The notes under the pieces were generated by a model. That model ran no database searches and was not told the DNA's origin. It saw nothing but the letters and a program-made list of their open reading frames with translations. From NCBI GenBank assembly GCA_016715065.1, contig JADKBN010000017.1, positions 62,001-126,000 of the forward strand: a DNA stretch of 64,000 nt. Direction: 5' to 3'. The position numbers and the translations under genes are program-made. Of this stretch, positions 44,001 through 52,105 are shown one piece after another. Position 1 is the first letter of the stretch; the number at the start of each line of letters is the position of its first letter. This stretch comes from Fibrobacterota bacterium (lineage in GTDB: Bacteria > Fibrobacterota > Fibrobacteria > UBA5070).

Positions 44001-44343
44001 AACTGATCTGGAGCCGCTTGATCTTGGAGGTGTCCAGGAGCAGAACCAGACGGAAGGTGGAGTACTTGGGGAATGTGTCGGGATTTGCCAGCACCAGGTC
44101 TTTCCACGCCCCAGGAAGCTGGATGGTGGTGGCAGGGGAATCGAGTGCAGTGGAACCGGGCGGGAGAAGACGTCCGGGATGGGCGAACCACGATCCCCGA
44201 ACAGGGAAGGTTCTTCCCTCAAGGTCGGTTTGGCGCAGATCCAGGATTCCCGAGTTCGCCTCGAGCCGGCGATCTCCCCCGCACGAAACCAGGAGGATTG
44301 CCGCGAACAATGTTGTCAGAAATTGGACAAAACGGGAATCCAA
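41020..44343 (-). CDS. 7TMR-DISM hybrid sensor histidine kinase/response regulator
   Basis: About 1107 residues. A leader with a lipobox-like LLVSC is followed by an extracellular jelly-roll (7TMR-DISMED type, residues ~45-195), seven membrane helices (~200-405), a short coiled coil, HisKA with phospho-His in ANTSHELRTPLHG (~438), HATPase (NLIGNAIKFTDWG, VADTGMGID, GGTGLGLSITRHL), a receiver (AIDDEPVNLLVL, VVLLDVMMPYQDGYEV), a PAS domain (PILVVDATWQIRFANLQAGR) and a C-terminal domain with TGKSKADLAEESGLW. I chose TTG at 44343 because AAGGAG lies just before it; TTG at 44367 is also in frame but lacks a ribosome site. The DISMED domain probably senses a carbohydrate-like ligand. Confidence 0.9.
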   Translation of the reverse strand: MDSRFVQFLTTLFAAILLVSCGGDRRLEANSGILDLRQTDLEGRTFPVRGSWFAHPGRLLPPGSTALDSPATTIQLPGAWKDLVLANPDTFPKYSTFRLVLLLDTSKIKRLQISCTEHASAYHLWVNGRSILQDGQVATSAALETPGYHYRRGDIEVTSPRLELVLQASNHHLEYTGSVFRFRIGTMESMDARFHLEYALYLGALGILLFLTLQYLGFLGILTKDRSYLLLGTSSFFLAAMGIFIPAGFGFATAWWPWITLQTTTIAGFSCALIGLTFLSRFCEAMFPDPLLRTVNRVNTWAVAAGVLLMVLGPYRWVYMVMGSLLLCDYFLVMACCRTLFLSLRRREPGSLSFSIGLGVFMVAAIHDSLIFFSVIDSSYIITLGCTAFSIAEAYALTRRWWATSRANTQLLSDVQAKNEELGRLSRLKDEFLANTSHELRTPLHGIYGLVQSILSDPASCLPQKTRRSLDHVVASAHRLTRLVNDILDFSKIRHKDLSIRPNPLDLGVMLPTLLPHFQSAADAKQVVLHCRTDPDLPPVFADEDRLVQILFNLIGNAIKFTDWGEVTLSARRIADGVEVAVADTGMGIDRIAKERIFEPFEQAEGIHRGGTGLGLSITRHLVELHGSRLVLKSAPGEGSRFSFVLSESVRQETGHPLPELETPLQKRTDSPAESIESQTQLFEGTESFERWVLAIDDEPVNLLVLKNLLNAQDIGVVCAPDGRRALELIQEHDPEVVLLDVMMPYQDGYEVCTDIRRVRSSADLPVLFLSARSRLEDVIHGFTAGGNDYVLKPFLGQELVARVQAQMRQREVFRALRENRSLKVELADLALEKSQIELVKNRLTSLFHGMDEPILVVDATWQIRFANLQAGRILLESTEHLVEQMLPQLLENHTSLPRIPPNDPFELVFRSSGVPSIWKATPFQDGDEGLWALSLDASTGDAPRGGISRLVIQKLAQSEDRLGQLREQMDLLSSDLQMDLPIGDLQSTLSQIRSLVADQPDEALRLTRASELLNEALDLWTATTGKSKADLAEESGLWAVHADPNGWRRTATLDKYLDPAKIPKLPKWKTIFKTVEFVCKTAPADPRARSIQESADRLQGTSVQAR

Positions 44344-44574
44344 GGTGGGATCTTCACTCCTTGGCAACGATTCGATGAGCTCAATGGTCGGAAATTGGTT
44401 AGCAGGGGAATGATAGATCGAGAGGTCGAAAAATGGTAGGGGGGGTGGGTCTCCCTTCGCTGGAATGGCTCGAGACTTCCTCCCTGAGGATCCGGGTTGG
44501 AAAGAACAAAACGAGTTGGCCCCTGCGGATGGATCCGAGGGGCTCTGCCTTCGTGAATGGCCTGAGGAAAAGAA

Positions 44575-46668
44575 TCAGTGGATGTTGGAAAGGATTTGGC
44601 TTGTTCGATTCCCGTTGATGACGAAATCCTGGAGCGAAATGCCCTTCGAGCGGGGGAGGGGAACGAACCGTGGTCCGAAACCCTCCGTTTCCATGATCGT
44701 TCGTCCCTGTGGGCTGCGGATCCGCAAGGACCAGGAATCGTGGGGGTGACACTCCACTCGAATGCCTGTGCCTTGATTCACCAGCCTTCCCTTCGAAGCC
44801 GGGAACGCAGGAGATGTGTTGCTGGACGGCTCTCTCGCAACCAAGGTCAAGGGAACCACCTGGGAGTACGGGGTCAGCGCGGTGACTCCGGAAAGGGTGA
44901 GTTTGATGGGATAGACCCCTGGTTGTCCCGCCGAGGCGTAGACCTTGAATTCGAGCGTGTCCTTCCGACTCAGATCCCAAAGATCGGGATTCGCGGAAAT
45001 GGTGACTCCCGGAACGCTCTTGACTGTTGCCGTCACATCGTAGATCGTGTCGAGCTGGGGGATGTTCGATCGGCTCTTGTTGCTCACTTTGACCGTGAAG
45101 GTGTCGGTTTTTCCCGTCATGAGGGTGAGGGTGTCCCGCGTGTCGGTCGAAATACCCAAGGCTACGGTGGGGCTGGAATAGCCGTCTTCCTGCGAAGGGT
45201 AGGAGGTCCATGAATCGGAGGAGTCGACTTCGAAGACATACACTCCGAAGGTGCGATCGAGGTAGGTGTTGTAGTGGAGGCGATCCCAAGGGTTCGCGTC
45301 TTGGATCGTGTAGGATACGCTCCGGGTCCAGGATGCGGAACCACCCTGTTGCCCGCCGATGGTCAGTCCAGCGGAAATGGATGCGCCAGCGGTGACCCCG
45401 CAGATTTTGGCTTTCACGGTCGCTTCGAGGCTGGCATCCAGCGACTGGCTGATCGTGACGGAAGTGGTCGAACTGGAATCGGAAGAGTTGGTCAGCGCCT
45501 GTCCTCCGCCGGAAAACACGGTCGCGCCGCCCACCTTTGCCAGGCGGTCGCCGATGGGTTTTCCGGTCGTGCGATCCAGAAGCGAGGAGCGGATGCGCCG
45601 TGTGAGGGGATCGATCGCCGATGCCGCCAGGATTTGCCGGAGATTGTTCGCATCGGAAATGGTGCTGGCCAGCTGGGAGGCGGGGATGATCAGCTGCGTG
45701 TTGGCCGGATCCGGGACGGGAGCATACCGAAGCTGGTAGACATAGCCATCCTTGTAGGCGCTGGAATCCTTGGGAGCCAAGGCGCGATACAGGTGCCATT
45801 TCATCTTCAGGCTGGGGCAAACGTACATGTCCCCTCGGCCCGGGCCGACTTCGGATGCGTCCGATTGGCTGGAGGTGGTCAGGCTGCTGGAATTGGTCGC
45901 CGAAACGGTGAAGTTGTTTTCTTTGTTGTGGGTGTAGTTGACCTTGGCCGTGAGGTCGACCGATCCGCCATTTCCTGTCAGAGAATTTTCGTATTCGTAT
46001 CCGAAGCTGAGCGAACCCCCGGCATTCGTCCCGAAACTGGTGGTGATCGATGTGGTGTAGGTGCTTGATTTTGTCAGATTGGCCGAGCTGGCATCGCCTG
46101 GCGGGTCGTAAAGGATCTGGTAAGGGACCCCTGTGAAGTAAAAGAAGCCGGAATCCTTTTCTTCCGGGGATGGCTTCCAGTCGTAGCCGAATACTCTGGA
46201 GAGGTGTAGAGTCGTTTTCTGTCCAACGTCGTAATCGTTGAAATTCGAATCCGTGCTGTCGATTTGGATCAATTGCGTCAAGGTGATTTTTGAAGCATCT
46301 CCGGTGCTGGACGTGCGTGCATAGCCAGGTACGTTGGGGTCCGTGGCATCGAAGCTTACGCTTACCTCGATGTACTTGATCGAAAACGGAAACACTTTCG
46401 CCGCATTGAGAGGAGAAGAGTAACCATCAAAGGGTTCTATGGTGATATTCCCGGCGCTATCGGTGGTCTGCTTTTCAAAAGACTTTTGGCTATCCATTGA
46501 GTTGATTTTCTTGGCGCGGAAGAAAATTCCATTCAAACTTACCGTGGCGTTTGGAATCGGCTTGTTGTGGGGGTCCAGAATTTTGATGATGACCTGGTCC
46601 CAAGCTAGGCAGTTGCTGACCATCGTTGCGGCAGCGAGAATGGTGGCTCGCAAGGCGTTATTAAACAT
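44575..46668 (-). CDS. large secreted protein, Ser/Thr-rich, possibly beta-pore-like
   Basis: About 697 residues. The ATG at 46668 starts a signal peptide (ALRATILAAATMVSNCLA) with AAAGGA upstream. Residues ~20-110 look like an Ig/carboxypeptidase-regulatory fold (IIKILDPHNKPIPNATVSLN). Two Ser/Thr-rich, alternating stretches (SSTYTTSITTSFGTNAGGSL; SSTTSVTISQSLDASLEATV) resemble the insertion strands of aerolysin-type beta-pore proteins. A C-terminal Ig-like region (~560-640) is followed by a ~60-residue tail like an FCB sorting domain. The pore-forming idea is a resemblance in pattern only. Confidence 0.75.
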   Translation of the reverse strand: MFNNALRATILAAATMVSNCLAWDQVIIKILDPHNKPIPNATVSLNGIFFRAKKINSMDSQKSFEKQTTDSAGNITIEPFDGYSSPLNAAKVFPFSIKYIEVSVSFDATDPNVPGYARTSSTGDASKITLTQLIQIDSTDSNFNDYDVGQKTTLHLSRVFGYDWKPSPEEKDSGFFYFTGVPYQILYDPPGDASSANLTKSSTYTTSITTSFGTNAGGSLSFGYEYENSLTGNGGSVDLTAKVNYTHNKENNFTVSATNSSSLTTSSQSDASEVGPGRGDMYVCPSLKMKWHLYRALAPKDSSAYKDGYVYQLRYAPVPDPANTQLIIPASQLASTISDANNLRQILAASAIDPLTRRIRSSLLDRTTGKPIGDRLAKVGGATVFSGGGQALTNSSDSSSTTSVTISQSLDASLEATVKAKICGVTAGASISAGLTIGGQQGGSASWTRSVSYTIQDANPWDRLHYNTYLDRTFGVYVFEVDSSDSWTSYPSQEDGYSSPTVALGISTDTRDTLTLMTGKTDTFTVKVSNKSRSNIPQLDTIYDVTATVKSVPGVTISANPDLWDLSRKDTLEFKVYASAGQPGVYPIKLTLSGVTALTPYSQVVPLTLVAREPSSNTSPAFPASKGRLVNQGTGIRVECHPHDSWSLRIRSPQGRTIMETEGFGPRFVPLPRSKGISLQDFVINGNRTSQILSNIH

Positions 46669-47104
46669 GATTTTCAGGATCCTTTCAGCTTTAGGATTTC
46701 GTTCGTTCGGTGGCGAGGGTGGATCTCTCACTGGAAACGATACGAGTGGAGGGGTTCTTTGTTTCCTGAAAACCGCTGAACAAACCGCCAAAACCGTCTA
46801 TTCGTCAGCCGAAATTCGGGAGTGTCAGCGATAATTTGACAATTTTTACAGTGGAATAACGTTGATTCTTCGCTGTCAAGCACCCTCTTGATCCTGTTGT
46901 CGATCCTGGTAAAATCAAGCCGGCCTTCTCCGGAATCTCTGCGAAAGGGAATCGACGGGGTTTGATCAATCGATCGAGAAAGGCTCCCTGCTGAATCCGT
47001 ACTGGCCACATTCCCGAAGGCGGGTCAATCCACCGACCCCTGATAAGCGCCCTCCACCGCCGCGGGGGTGCTTTGGCTGGAGCAGGATCCGAGGAGTGGA
47101 ACCC
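46669..47104. other. 436-nt non-coding gap
   Basis: This AT-richer stretch lies between the start of the secreted-protein gene and the stop of rarA (both minus strand). It should hold the promoter of the secreted-protein gene, but I see no convincing -35/-10 pair. A 93-codon minus ORF at 46728-47009 has no ribosome site and looks spurious. Confidence 0.5.
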
Positions 47105-48427
47105 CTACGGCGCTTCCCGCCTTGCCGTAAACCAATCGTCGCGCTTTTTCAGCTCGCGTTCGAAGCCGCGTTCCACCGGTTCCCAGAAGCGCGATCCGCG
47201 CAAGGCGTCCGGTAGGTGGTCCTGGCCGGAATAGGCGTCGGGGCTGTCGTGGTCGTAGCGGTAGCCTTCGCCGATGCCCCGTTTTCTGTCAAAAGCCGTG
47301 ACGGCGTTCTGGAACGTCACGGGGACCGGCAATTGGCCGTGGCGCTTGATCGCCTCCTGCGCGGCGGCCCAGCCGGTTTCCAGGCCATTGCTTTTGGGGG
47401 CCAGGGCCAGGTAGAGCGCGATCTGGGCCAGGGCCAGGCCGCATTCGGGCAGGCCCAGGTGCTCGCAGGCGTCGCGGGCCGCGATCGCCAGGGGCAGGGC
47501 CTGCGGGTCGGCCAGCCCGATATCCTCGCTGGCCATGCGGATCAGGCGCCGCGCGATGTAGACGGGATCTTCGCCGGCGTCCACCATGCGGGCCAGCCAG
47601 TACAAGGTGGCCTGGGGGTCGGAGCCGCGCACGGATTTGTGCAGTGCGGAAATCGCCTGGTAGCGGCCGTCGCCGGTGCGGTCGTAGGAGGGCGGTCTGC
47701 GGCCCGCGGCTCGCGCGACCAGTTGGGCGGTGAGTTCGGCGCCGGGGGGGAGGCTCGCGACGGTCCACTCCAGCAGGTTGAGCGCCGCGCGCAGGTCGCC
47801 ATCGGCGGCGCGGGCCACCTCGTCCATGGCCCCGGGGGCCACGGGAAGATCCGCTCGACCCAATCCGTGGACAGAATCTGATAGAGCCTTTTCCAGCAAG
47901 GGAGGGAGGGATTCCGGTGGGGGAGCCGAGAGCCGGAACACCTGGCAGCGGCTGACCAGGGCGGGGTTCAGGCTGTAGGAGGGGTTTTCGGTGGTGGCTC
48001 CCAACAGGCGCACCACGCCCGATTCCACCGCGGGCAAAAGCGCGTCTTGCTGGGCCTTGTTGTAGCGGTGGATCTCGTCGATGAACAGCCGGACCGGCCC
48101 CATGCCCGCGCGCACGCGCTTGGTGGCCTCGTCCAGCACGCCGCGCAGTTCCGCCACGCCCGATTGCACGGCGGAAAGGGTGCGGAAGGGAAGCTTGGAA
48201 TGGATGCGCACCAGGCCGGCCACGGTGGTCTTGCCGCAGCCCGGAGGTCCCCACAGGATCGCCGAAAGGAGGGAGTCTTCTTCCACACCGCGCCGTAGCG
48301 GAGTGCCCTCGCCGAACAACTCCGGAGAGCCGGCCAGCGAGGCGAATTCCAGCGGCCGCATCCGTTCGGCCAGCGGTCGCTCGGTGGTCCGCGAGGCGGT
48401 CTCGCCGGTGGGTTCGAACAGGTCCAT
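47105..48427 (-). CDS. rarA: replication-associated recombination protein RarA/MgsA
   Basis: This 440-residue AAA+ ATPase acts at stalled replication forks. Walker A is WGPPGCGKTT, Walker B is VRLFIDEIHRYNKAQQDALL, sensor 1 LLGATTENPSYSLNPALVSR, and the C-terminal MgsA region has SALHKSVRGSDPQATLYWLA and IRMASEDIGLADPQAL. It follows the cyclase gene by 38 nt. Confidence 0.95.
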   Translation of the reverse strand: MDLFEPTGETASRTTERPLAERMRPLEFASLAGSPELFGEGTPLRRGVEEDSLLSAILWGPPGCGKTTVAGLVRIHSKLPFRTLSAVQSGVAELRGVLDEATKRVRAGMGPVRLFIDEIHRYNKAQQDALLPAVESGVVRLLGATTENPSYSLNPALVSRCQVFRLSAPPPESLPPLLEKALSDSVHGLGRADLPVAPGAMDEVARAADGDLRAALNLLEWTVASLPPGAELTAQLVARAAGRRPPSYDRTGDGRYQAISALHKSVRGSDPQATLYWLARMVDAGEDPVYIARRLIRMASEDIGLADPQALPLAIAARDACEHLGLPECGLALAQIALYLALAPKSNGLETGWAAAQEAIKRHGQLPVPVTFQNAVTAFDRKRGIGEGYRYDHDSPDAYSGQDHLPDALRGSRFWEPVERGFERELKKRDDWFTARREAP

Positions 48428-48465
48428 GGTTCAAAGAAACAAACCTGCGGGCCTGTTCGGGTGGG

Positions 48466-50565
48466 CTACTTCTCTTCGAACAGATGCACGCCGTCCCACG
48501 AATCCACCCACAGAGGGTCTTCGCGGGCCATGCGCTGGAGCATCCGGCAGCGTTGCAGGAAAAAATCCACCGCAGGATCCAGGCACCGCCCCTCTTCCAG
48601 GCGGTGCGGTCCCACTTCGCGGCGGATCTCCTCGTACATGGAGGCCGCTTCGGAAAAGAGGCCACCCGCGTAGAGGGACCAGGCTTGGGCCATGCGCTCC
48701 TGGAACATCCCCTTGAGCTCGCGCACGCGCACCGGTTCGTGGTCGTAGATCTCGTGGATGCGCAACGGAACCGCGCGGCCGCGCACACGGACCATGTCCA
48801 GAAACCGCGTGGTGAAGCGCTCGGGCAGCTGGAACCGCACGTCTTCGGTCACCAGGATGGCCGATCCGTAGTGGCGGGTGAGCCGCTCCAATCGGGAGGC
48901 CACGTTGACCACGTCTCCGATCAGCGTGTGGTCCAGCTTGTGGTCGGAACCGATGTTGCCCGTCACCACGTCGCCGGAAGCGATCCCGATGCCGTTGTCG
49001 ATGCGGCGGAAGGGAATGCCGCGCGCGGGCAGGGAGCCGTGGCGCTGGCGCCGTTCGCGGTTGTAGCGCTGGAGTTCCCACCTCATGCTCACGGCCGCCT
49101 GCACGGCGCGCAGGACGTCCTGCTCCAGGCCCGGCATGTTCTCGAAGGTGGCCATCAGGCCGTCGCCCATGATCTTGTCGATCTCGCCGCGCTGGTGGAA
49201 CAACGAACGGTTCAGCCGGTTGAAGTACGAGTTCAGGAGCGATACGGTGTCTTCCGGCGAGAGATGGCTGGCGTGGTCGGTGAAGCCGCACATGTCGCAG
49301 AACAGAACGGTCATTTCTTGTCTGCGCGGTCGGTCGGTGCGGGGGTCTTCGCCCCGGTCGATGCGGTCCACCAGGGTGCGCCGCGCGTAGGTGCGGAACA
49401 CCTCGGACTTGCGCTCGGAGGCGAGCCGCTCCTGTTCGGTGTGCATGGCCTCCACCTTGGCCGCCACGATCTCGCGGTGCAGCGCCTGCTGCGACACCAC
49501 CCATTCCCGTCGCCAATTCTTGGCACGTTCCACGAGACTGCGAAACAGGGCCTGTTCCTTCCAGGACACCTGGAAGCGCGTGTAGGGAGCTCCCCAGATC
49601 TCGCCGCGCGCGACCACCACCTCGCGCCCCCTTTGCAGGGAGCGGGTCACCAGCCAGACCTTGCAGACCATGCGCAGGCGCGAAAGGTCTTCGAAATCCT
49701 GCGGAGAAAACTCTTCCAGGTCGCGGGGCTCGGGATGGAACAGGTCTTCGCCCTCGGGCTTCTTCCCCGACACCAGGCTTTCGCGCAACAAGGCGACTTC
49801 GTGGGCGTATTCCAGTCCCTCCACCACCCACTGGCGCCGTTCCAGCCCCAGGAAGGTCCATTCGGAACGGATCTGGTGCTCGCGGATCCCCAGCCACGCG
49901 TATTCGCGGTCCAGCAACGTTTCCAGGCCGCACACGGAGTATTGCAGGGAAACTTCGGCGGGAGCCAGGGCGCGGCGTTCCGGAAAGCCCGAGTAGATCC
50001 CCAGGGCCCACCATTCCTGGTCCACCGTGCGGATGGCGTTGACCCGTTCGGAATACTTGGAGATCACGGTGAGGTTGCCGCGCGATCCGCGCACCGAGCG
50101 CAGAAATTGTCCGTTGTTGAACATCCGCGAATATTCGGCGGTGAGGAACATCACCTTGGACAGCGGAAGGAAATTGGCCAGAGCGTCCACCCCTGGACCG
50201 AAACTCTGCCAACGGTGCGATTGGCGTCCGATGTCCAACAACAAACGCGGATTGTGCGTGTTGGTCAGAAGCCGCACGAAATCGAAGAACCGCAAGGCTT
50301 CCGGATACCCGATCCACTTGTGGGGGTCCATGAAGTGGTCGAGCCGGTGCGAAAAGCCGTGGTCGGAGAGGTCCTGGTCGGTGACGTTGCGCCCTACCTT
50401 TTGCAGGTAGCGCAAAAGCGAGAGCGTGTTGCGGCAGGAAACCTCGGATTCGGGCGGGATCCCTTCCACCTGGATGGGCAGGGTGAAGTCGAGACTGGAT
50501 TCGTCGCAGGAGACGATGTCGGTGATCACCTGGACCCCGTTGCGCTCGTGCCAGCCTTTCTTCAC
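48466..50565 (-). CDS. class III adenylate/guanylate cyclase with uncharacterised sensory N-terminus
   Basis: This 699-residue protein has a C-terminal class III cyclase domain at ~410-600: metal motif TVLFCDMCGFTDHA, GEIDKIMGDGLMATF, GIGIASGDVVTGNIGSD and LIGDVVNVASRLE. The last ~90 residues form a helical tail. Residues ~50-390 are an input region with DHFMDPHKWIGYPEALRFFD and LLLDIGRQSHRWQSFGPGVD, a domain I have seen in cyclases of spirochaetes and deltaproteobacteria but cannot name. No membrane segment. It starts with GTG in the Kdo-transferase stop (GTGA), an unusual operon for a cyclase. Confidence 0.9.
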   Translation of the reverse strand: MKKGWHERNGVQVITDIVSCDESSLDFTLPIQVEGIPPESEVSCRNTLSLLRYLQKVGRNVTDQDLSDHGFSHRLDHFMDPHKWIGYPEALRFFDFVRLLTNTHNPRLLLDIGRQSHRWQSFGPGVDALANFLPLSKVMFLTAEYSRMFNNGQFLRSVRGSRGNLTVISKYSERVNAIRTVDQEWWALGIYSGFPERRALAPAEVSLQYSVCGLETLLDREYAWLGIREHQIRSEWTFLGLERRQWVVEGLEYAHEVALLRESLVSGKKPEGEDLFHPEPRDLEEFSPQDFEDLSRLRMVCKVWLVTRSLQRGREVVVARGEIWGAPYTRFQVSWKEQALFRSLVERAKNWRREWVVSQQALHREIVAAKVEAMHTEQERLASERKSEVFRTYARRTLVDRIDRGEDPRTDRPRRQEMTVLFCDMCGFTDHASHLSPEDTVSLLNSYFNRLNRSLFHQRGEIDKIMGDGLMATFENMPGLEQDVLRAVQAAVSMRWELQRYNRERRQRHGSLPARGIPFRRIDNGIGIASGDVVTGNIGSDHKLDHTLIGDVVNVASRLERLTRHYGSAILVTEDVRFQLPERFTTRFLDMVRVRGRAVPLRIHEIYDHEPVRVRELKGMFQERMAQAWSLYAGGLFSEAASMYEEIRREVGPHRLEEGRCLDPAVDFFLQRCRMLQRMAREDPLWVDSWDGVHLFEEK

Positions 50566-51626
50566 AGGTGAGTCCCGATCCTTCTCTGAATCACTCCTCC
50601 ATTATAGTATGCGGACTTCGCGCTCGCGCTTTCCACGATCCATCGGGCGATGTCGCGGGCGACCCCGTCGCTGTGCGAGCCCACCGGCAGCGCCGCGCGG
50701 GCGGGGCGTCCGGTCCAGATTTCCGGCACACCCAGGCGGTTGGGTTCTTCCAGGTCGTGTCCCGGCGACACCCAGCAAAACTTCGCCTGTGCCAGCCAAT
50801 GGGCCGTTTCGCCGAAGGTGTGGGAAATGCGGACTTCCCCGCGCTGCGGCATGCCATCGACCACGCGAAGCCCCGCGAGGCGGGCAAGGAAGAGGTGGAG
50901 GCGCTTGCGGTGCGGCCTGCGCGGAAACCAGAGCCAGCCTTCCTTGGGACGGGTACGGGCCAGATCCAGCACCGTGGCCAGGTCTCGCAGATGAAAGGAC
51001 ACCGCCGCGGCCAGCGGAGGCTGACGCGCAGTTTTGGGAAGGCAGGGGTGTCCGGCCCATTTCAAACCGCTTCCCGGGCGGACGTGCGCGAAGCCCAGAC
51101 GCTCCACGGCCCCCACGTAGGTGACGGAATCCGTCCATACCGCCTCGACCGCCCCGGTCCAGCCGGGGAACAGACGCGAGAACCGCCTCCAGCGCGAGAG
51201 CGACGCCCGACCACAGCGGAACGCCGCGAAGGCGGTGGGAATCGCGCGCTCCCGCAAAACCTCCAAGGCGCACGGCCAGGCTTCGGCTTCGAAAAACACC
51301 GCCGCACACACTTGGCGCGAGGCCAGGAATTCCTCGATCGAGGTTGGTTCGTCCAACGGAAGGAGAAAGGCGCGATGGCCGGTGCGCGCCAGGCGCTCGA
51401 CCCCGGAGGCGGTGGTGGCGGTGAGGGTGAGGGAAAGCTCCGGGGGCAGAAACCGAAGGAGTGCCACGATCCCTTTGGCCTCGCCGACCGACGCCGCGTG
51501 CAGCCAGACGGTGGGCTCCAAGCAGGCCTCCCACGGGCCGAGTCGAGGAGATCTCACCACCCGGCACAGGACGCGAGACACCTTCCCCAACAATCGGTAC
51601 CAAACAGGGAGCGCGCGCGTCACCAT
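50562..51626 (-). CDS. waaA: Kdo transferase-like glycosyltransferase (WaaA family)
   Basis: This 354-residue protein has the WaaA/KdtA N-terminus: VWLHAASVGEAKGIVALLRF, then LTLTATTASGVERLA and AVFFEAEAWPCALEVLRERA. The C-terminal half has WLWFPRRPHRKRLHLFLARL and ISHTFGETAHWLAQAKFCWV, the nucleotide-sugar side. WaaA adds Kdo to lipid A precursor. It is shorter than typical (~420) and some motifs are altered, so specificity is uncertain. It overlaps the methyltransferase-like gene by 7 nt and the cyclase by 4. Confidence 0.8.
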   Translation of the reverse strand: MVTRALPVWYRLLGKVSRVLCRVVRSPRLGPWEACLEPTVWLHAASVGEAKGIVALLRFLPPELSLTLTATTASGVERLARTGHRAFLLPLDEPTSIEEFLASRQVCAAVFFEAEAWPCALEVLRERAIPTAFAAFRCGRASLSRWRRFSRLFPGWTGAVEAVWTDSVTYVGAVERLGFAHVRPGSGLKWAGHPCLPKTARQPPLAAAVSFHLRDLATVLDLARTRPKEGWLWFPRRPHRKRLHLFLARLAGLRVVDGMPQRGEVRISHTFGETAHWLAQAKFCWVSPGHDLEEPNRLGVPEIWTGRPARAALPVGSHSDGVARDIARWIVESASAKSAYYNGGVIQRRIGTHL

Positions 51627-52105
51627 CCGAGCAGGAACCACATCAGAAGTGGAGGGGCCAGCGACGCCCATTCGGACCTCCATCGCCCGGAGAGGGCATC
51701 CAAAGCCTGTTCGCGCACGGGTGCGTTGGTGGTGGCCAACAGGCGCGATTCGCTGCGGGCCAAAATCGCGTACAACAAGAGCGGGCCGCTCAAGGACAAC
51801 GCGATGGCGGGAAGGTGGTTGCCTTGCAGGCGCCACGCCAGACCGGCCAGGACCAGCAGGTTGGCCAGATACAGCGGGTGGCCGGCAAATCGGTAGGGCC
51901 CCCCCACGGCGCGGTAGGGGGCGGCCATCTCGCGGCCACGGGTGTGGGCACCGGCATAACGCCTGGCCCAGACCCGCAGGGCCAACCCTGCCACCAATGG
52001 AACCCCCGAAACCCATGTGCCGCGGGCGGGCCAGGAAAGCACGCCCACCAACACGCACCACGCCCCGATCCATTCTCCACGCAGGCGGTACAACCAGGCG
52101 CTCAA
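51620..52105 (-). CDS. isoprenylcysteine methyltransferase-like membrane protein
   Basis: This 161-residue protein has about four hydrophobic segments and the ICMT/PEMT-type motif RFAGHPLYLANLLVLAGLAW followed by LARSESRLL. Such proteins are SAM-dependent methyltransferases at the membrane. The start is TTG at 52105 overlapping the ABC gene stop (TTGA), with GGTGGAG upstream; a longer ORF to 52198 overlaps the ABC gene and is not favoured. Confidence 0.75.
   Translation of the reverse strand: MSAWLYRLRGEWIGAWCVLVGVLSWPARGTWVSGVPLVAGLALRVWARRYAGAHTRGREMAAPYRAVGGPYRFAGHPLYLANLLVLAGLAWRLQGNHLPAIALSLSGPLLLYAILARSESRLLATTNAPVREQALDALSGRWRSEWASLAPPLLMWFLLGW

Noticed and set aside
46728..47009. 93-codon minus ORF in the gap before rarA
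   Set aside because: No ribosome site, no recognisable sequence, and unlike coding neighbours in composition.
48484..50571. 695-codon plus ORF opposite the cyclase
   Set aside because: Antisense shadow; composition dominated by His, Gln and Val with no family, while the minus frame has all cyclase motifs.
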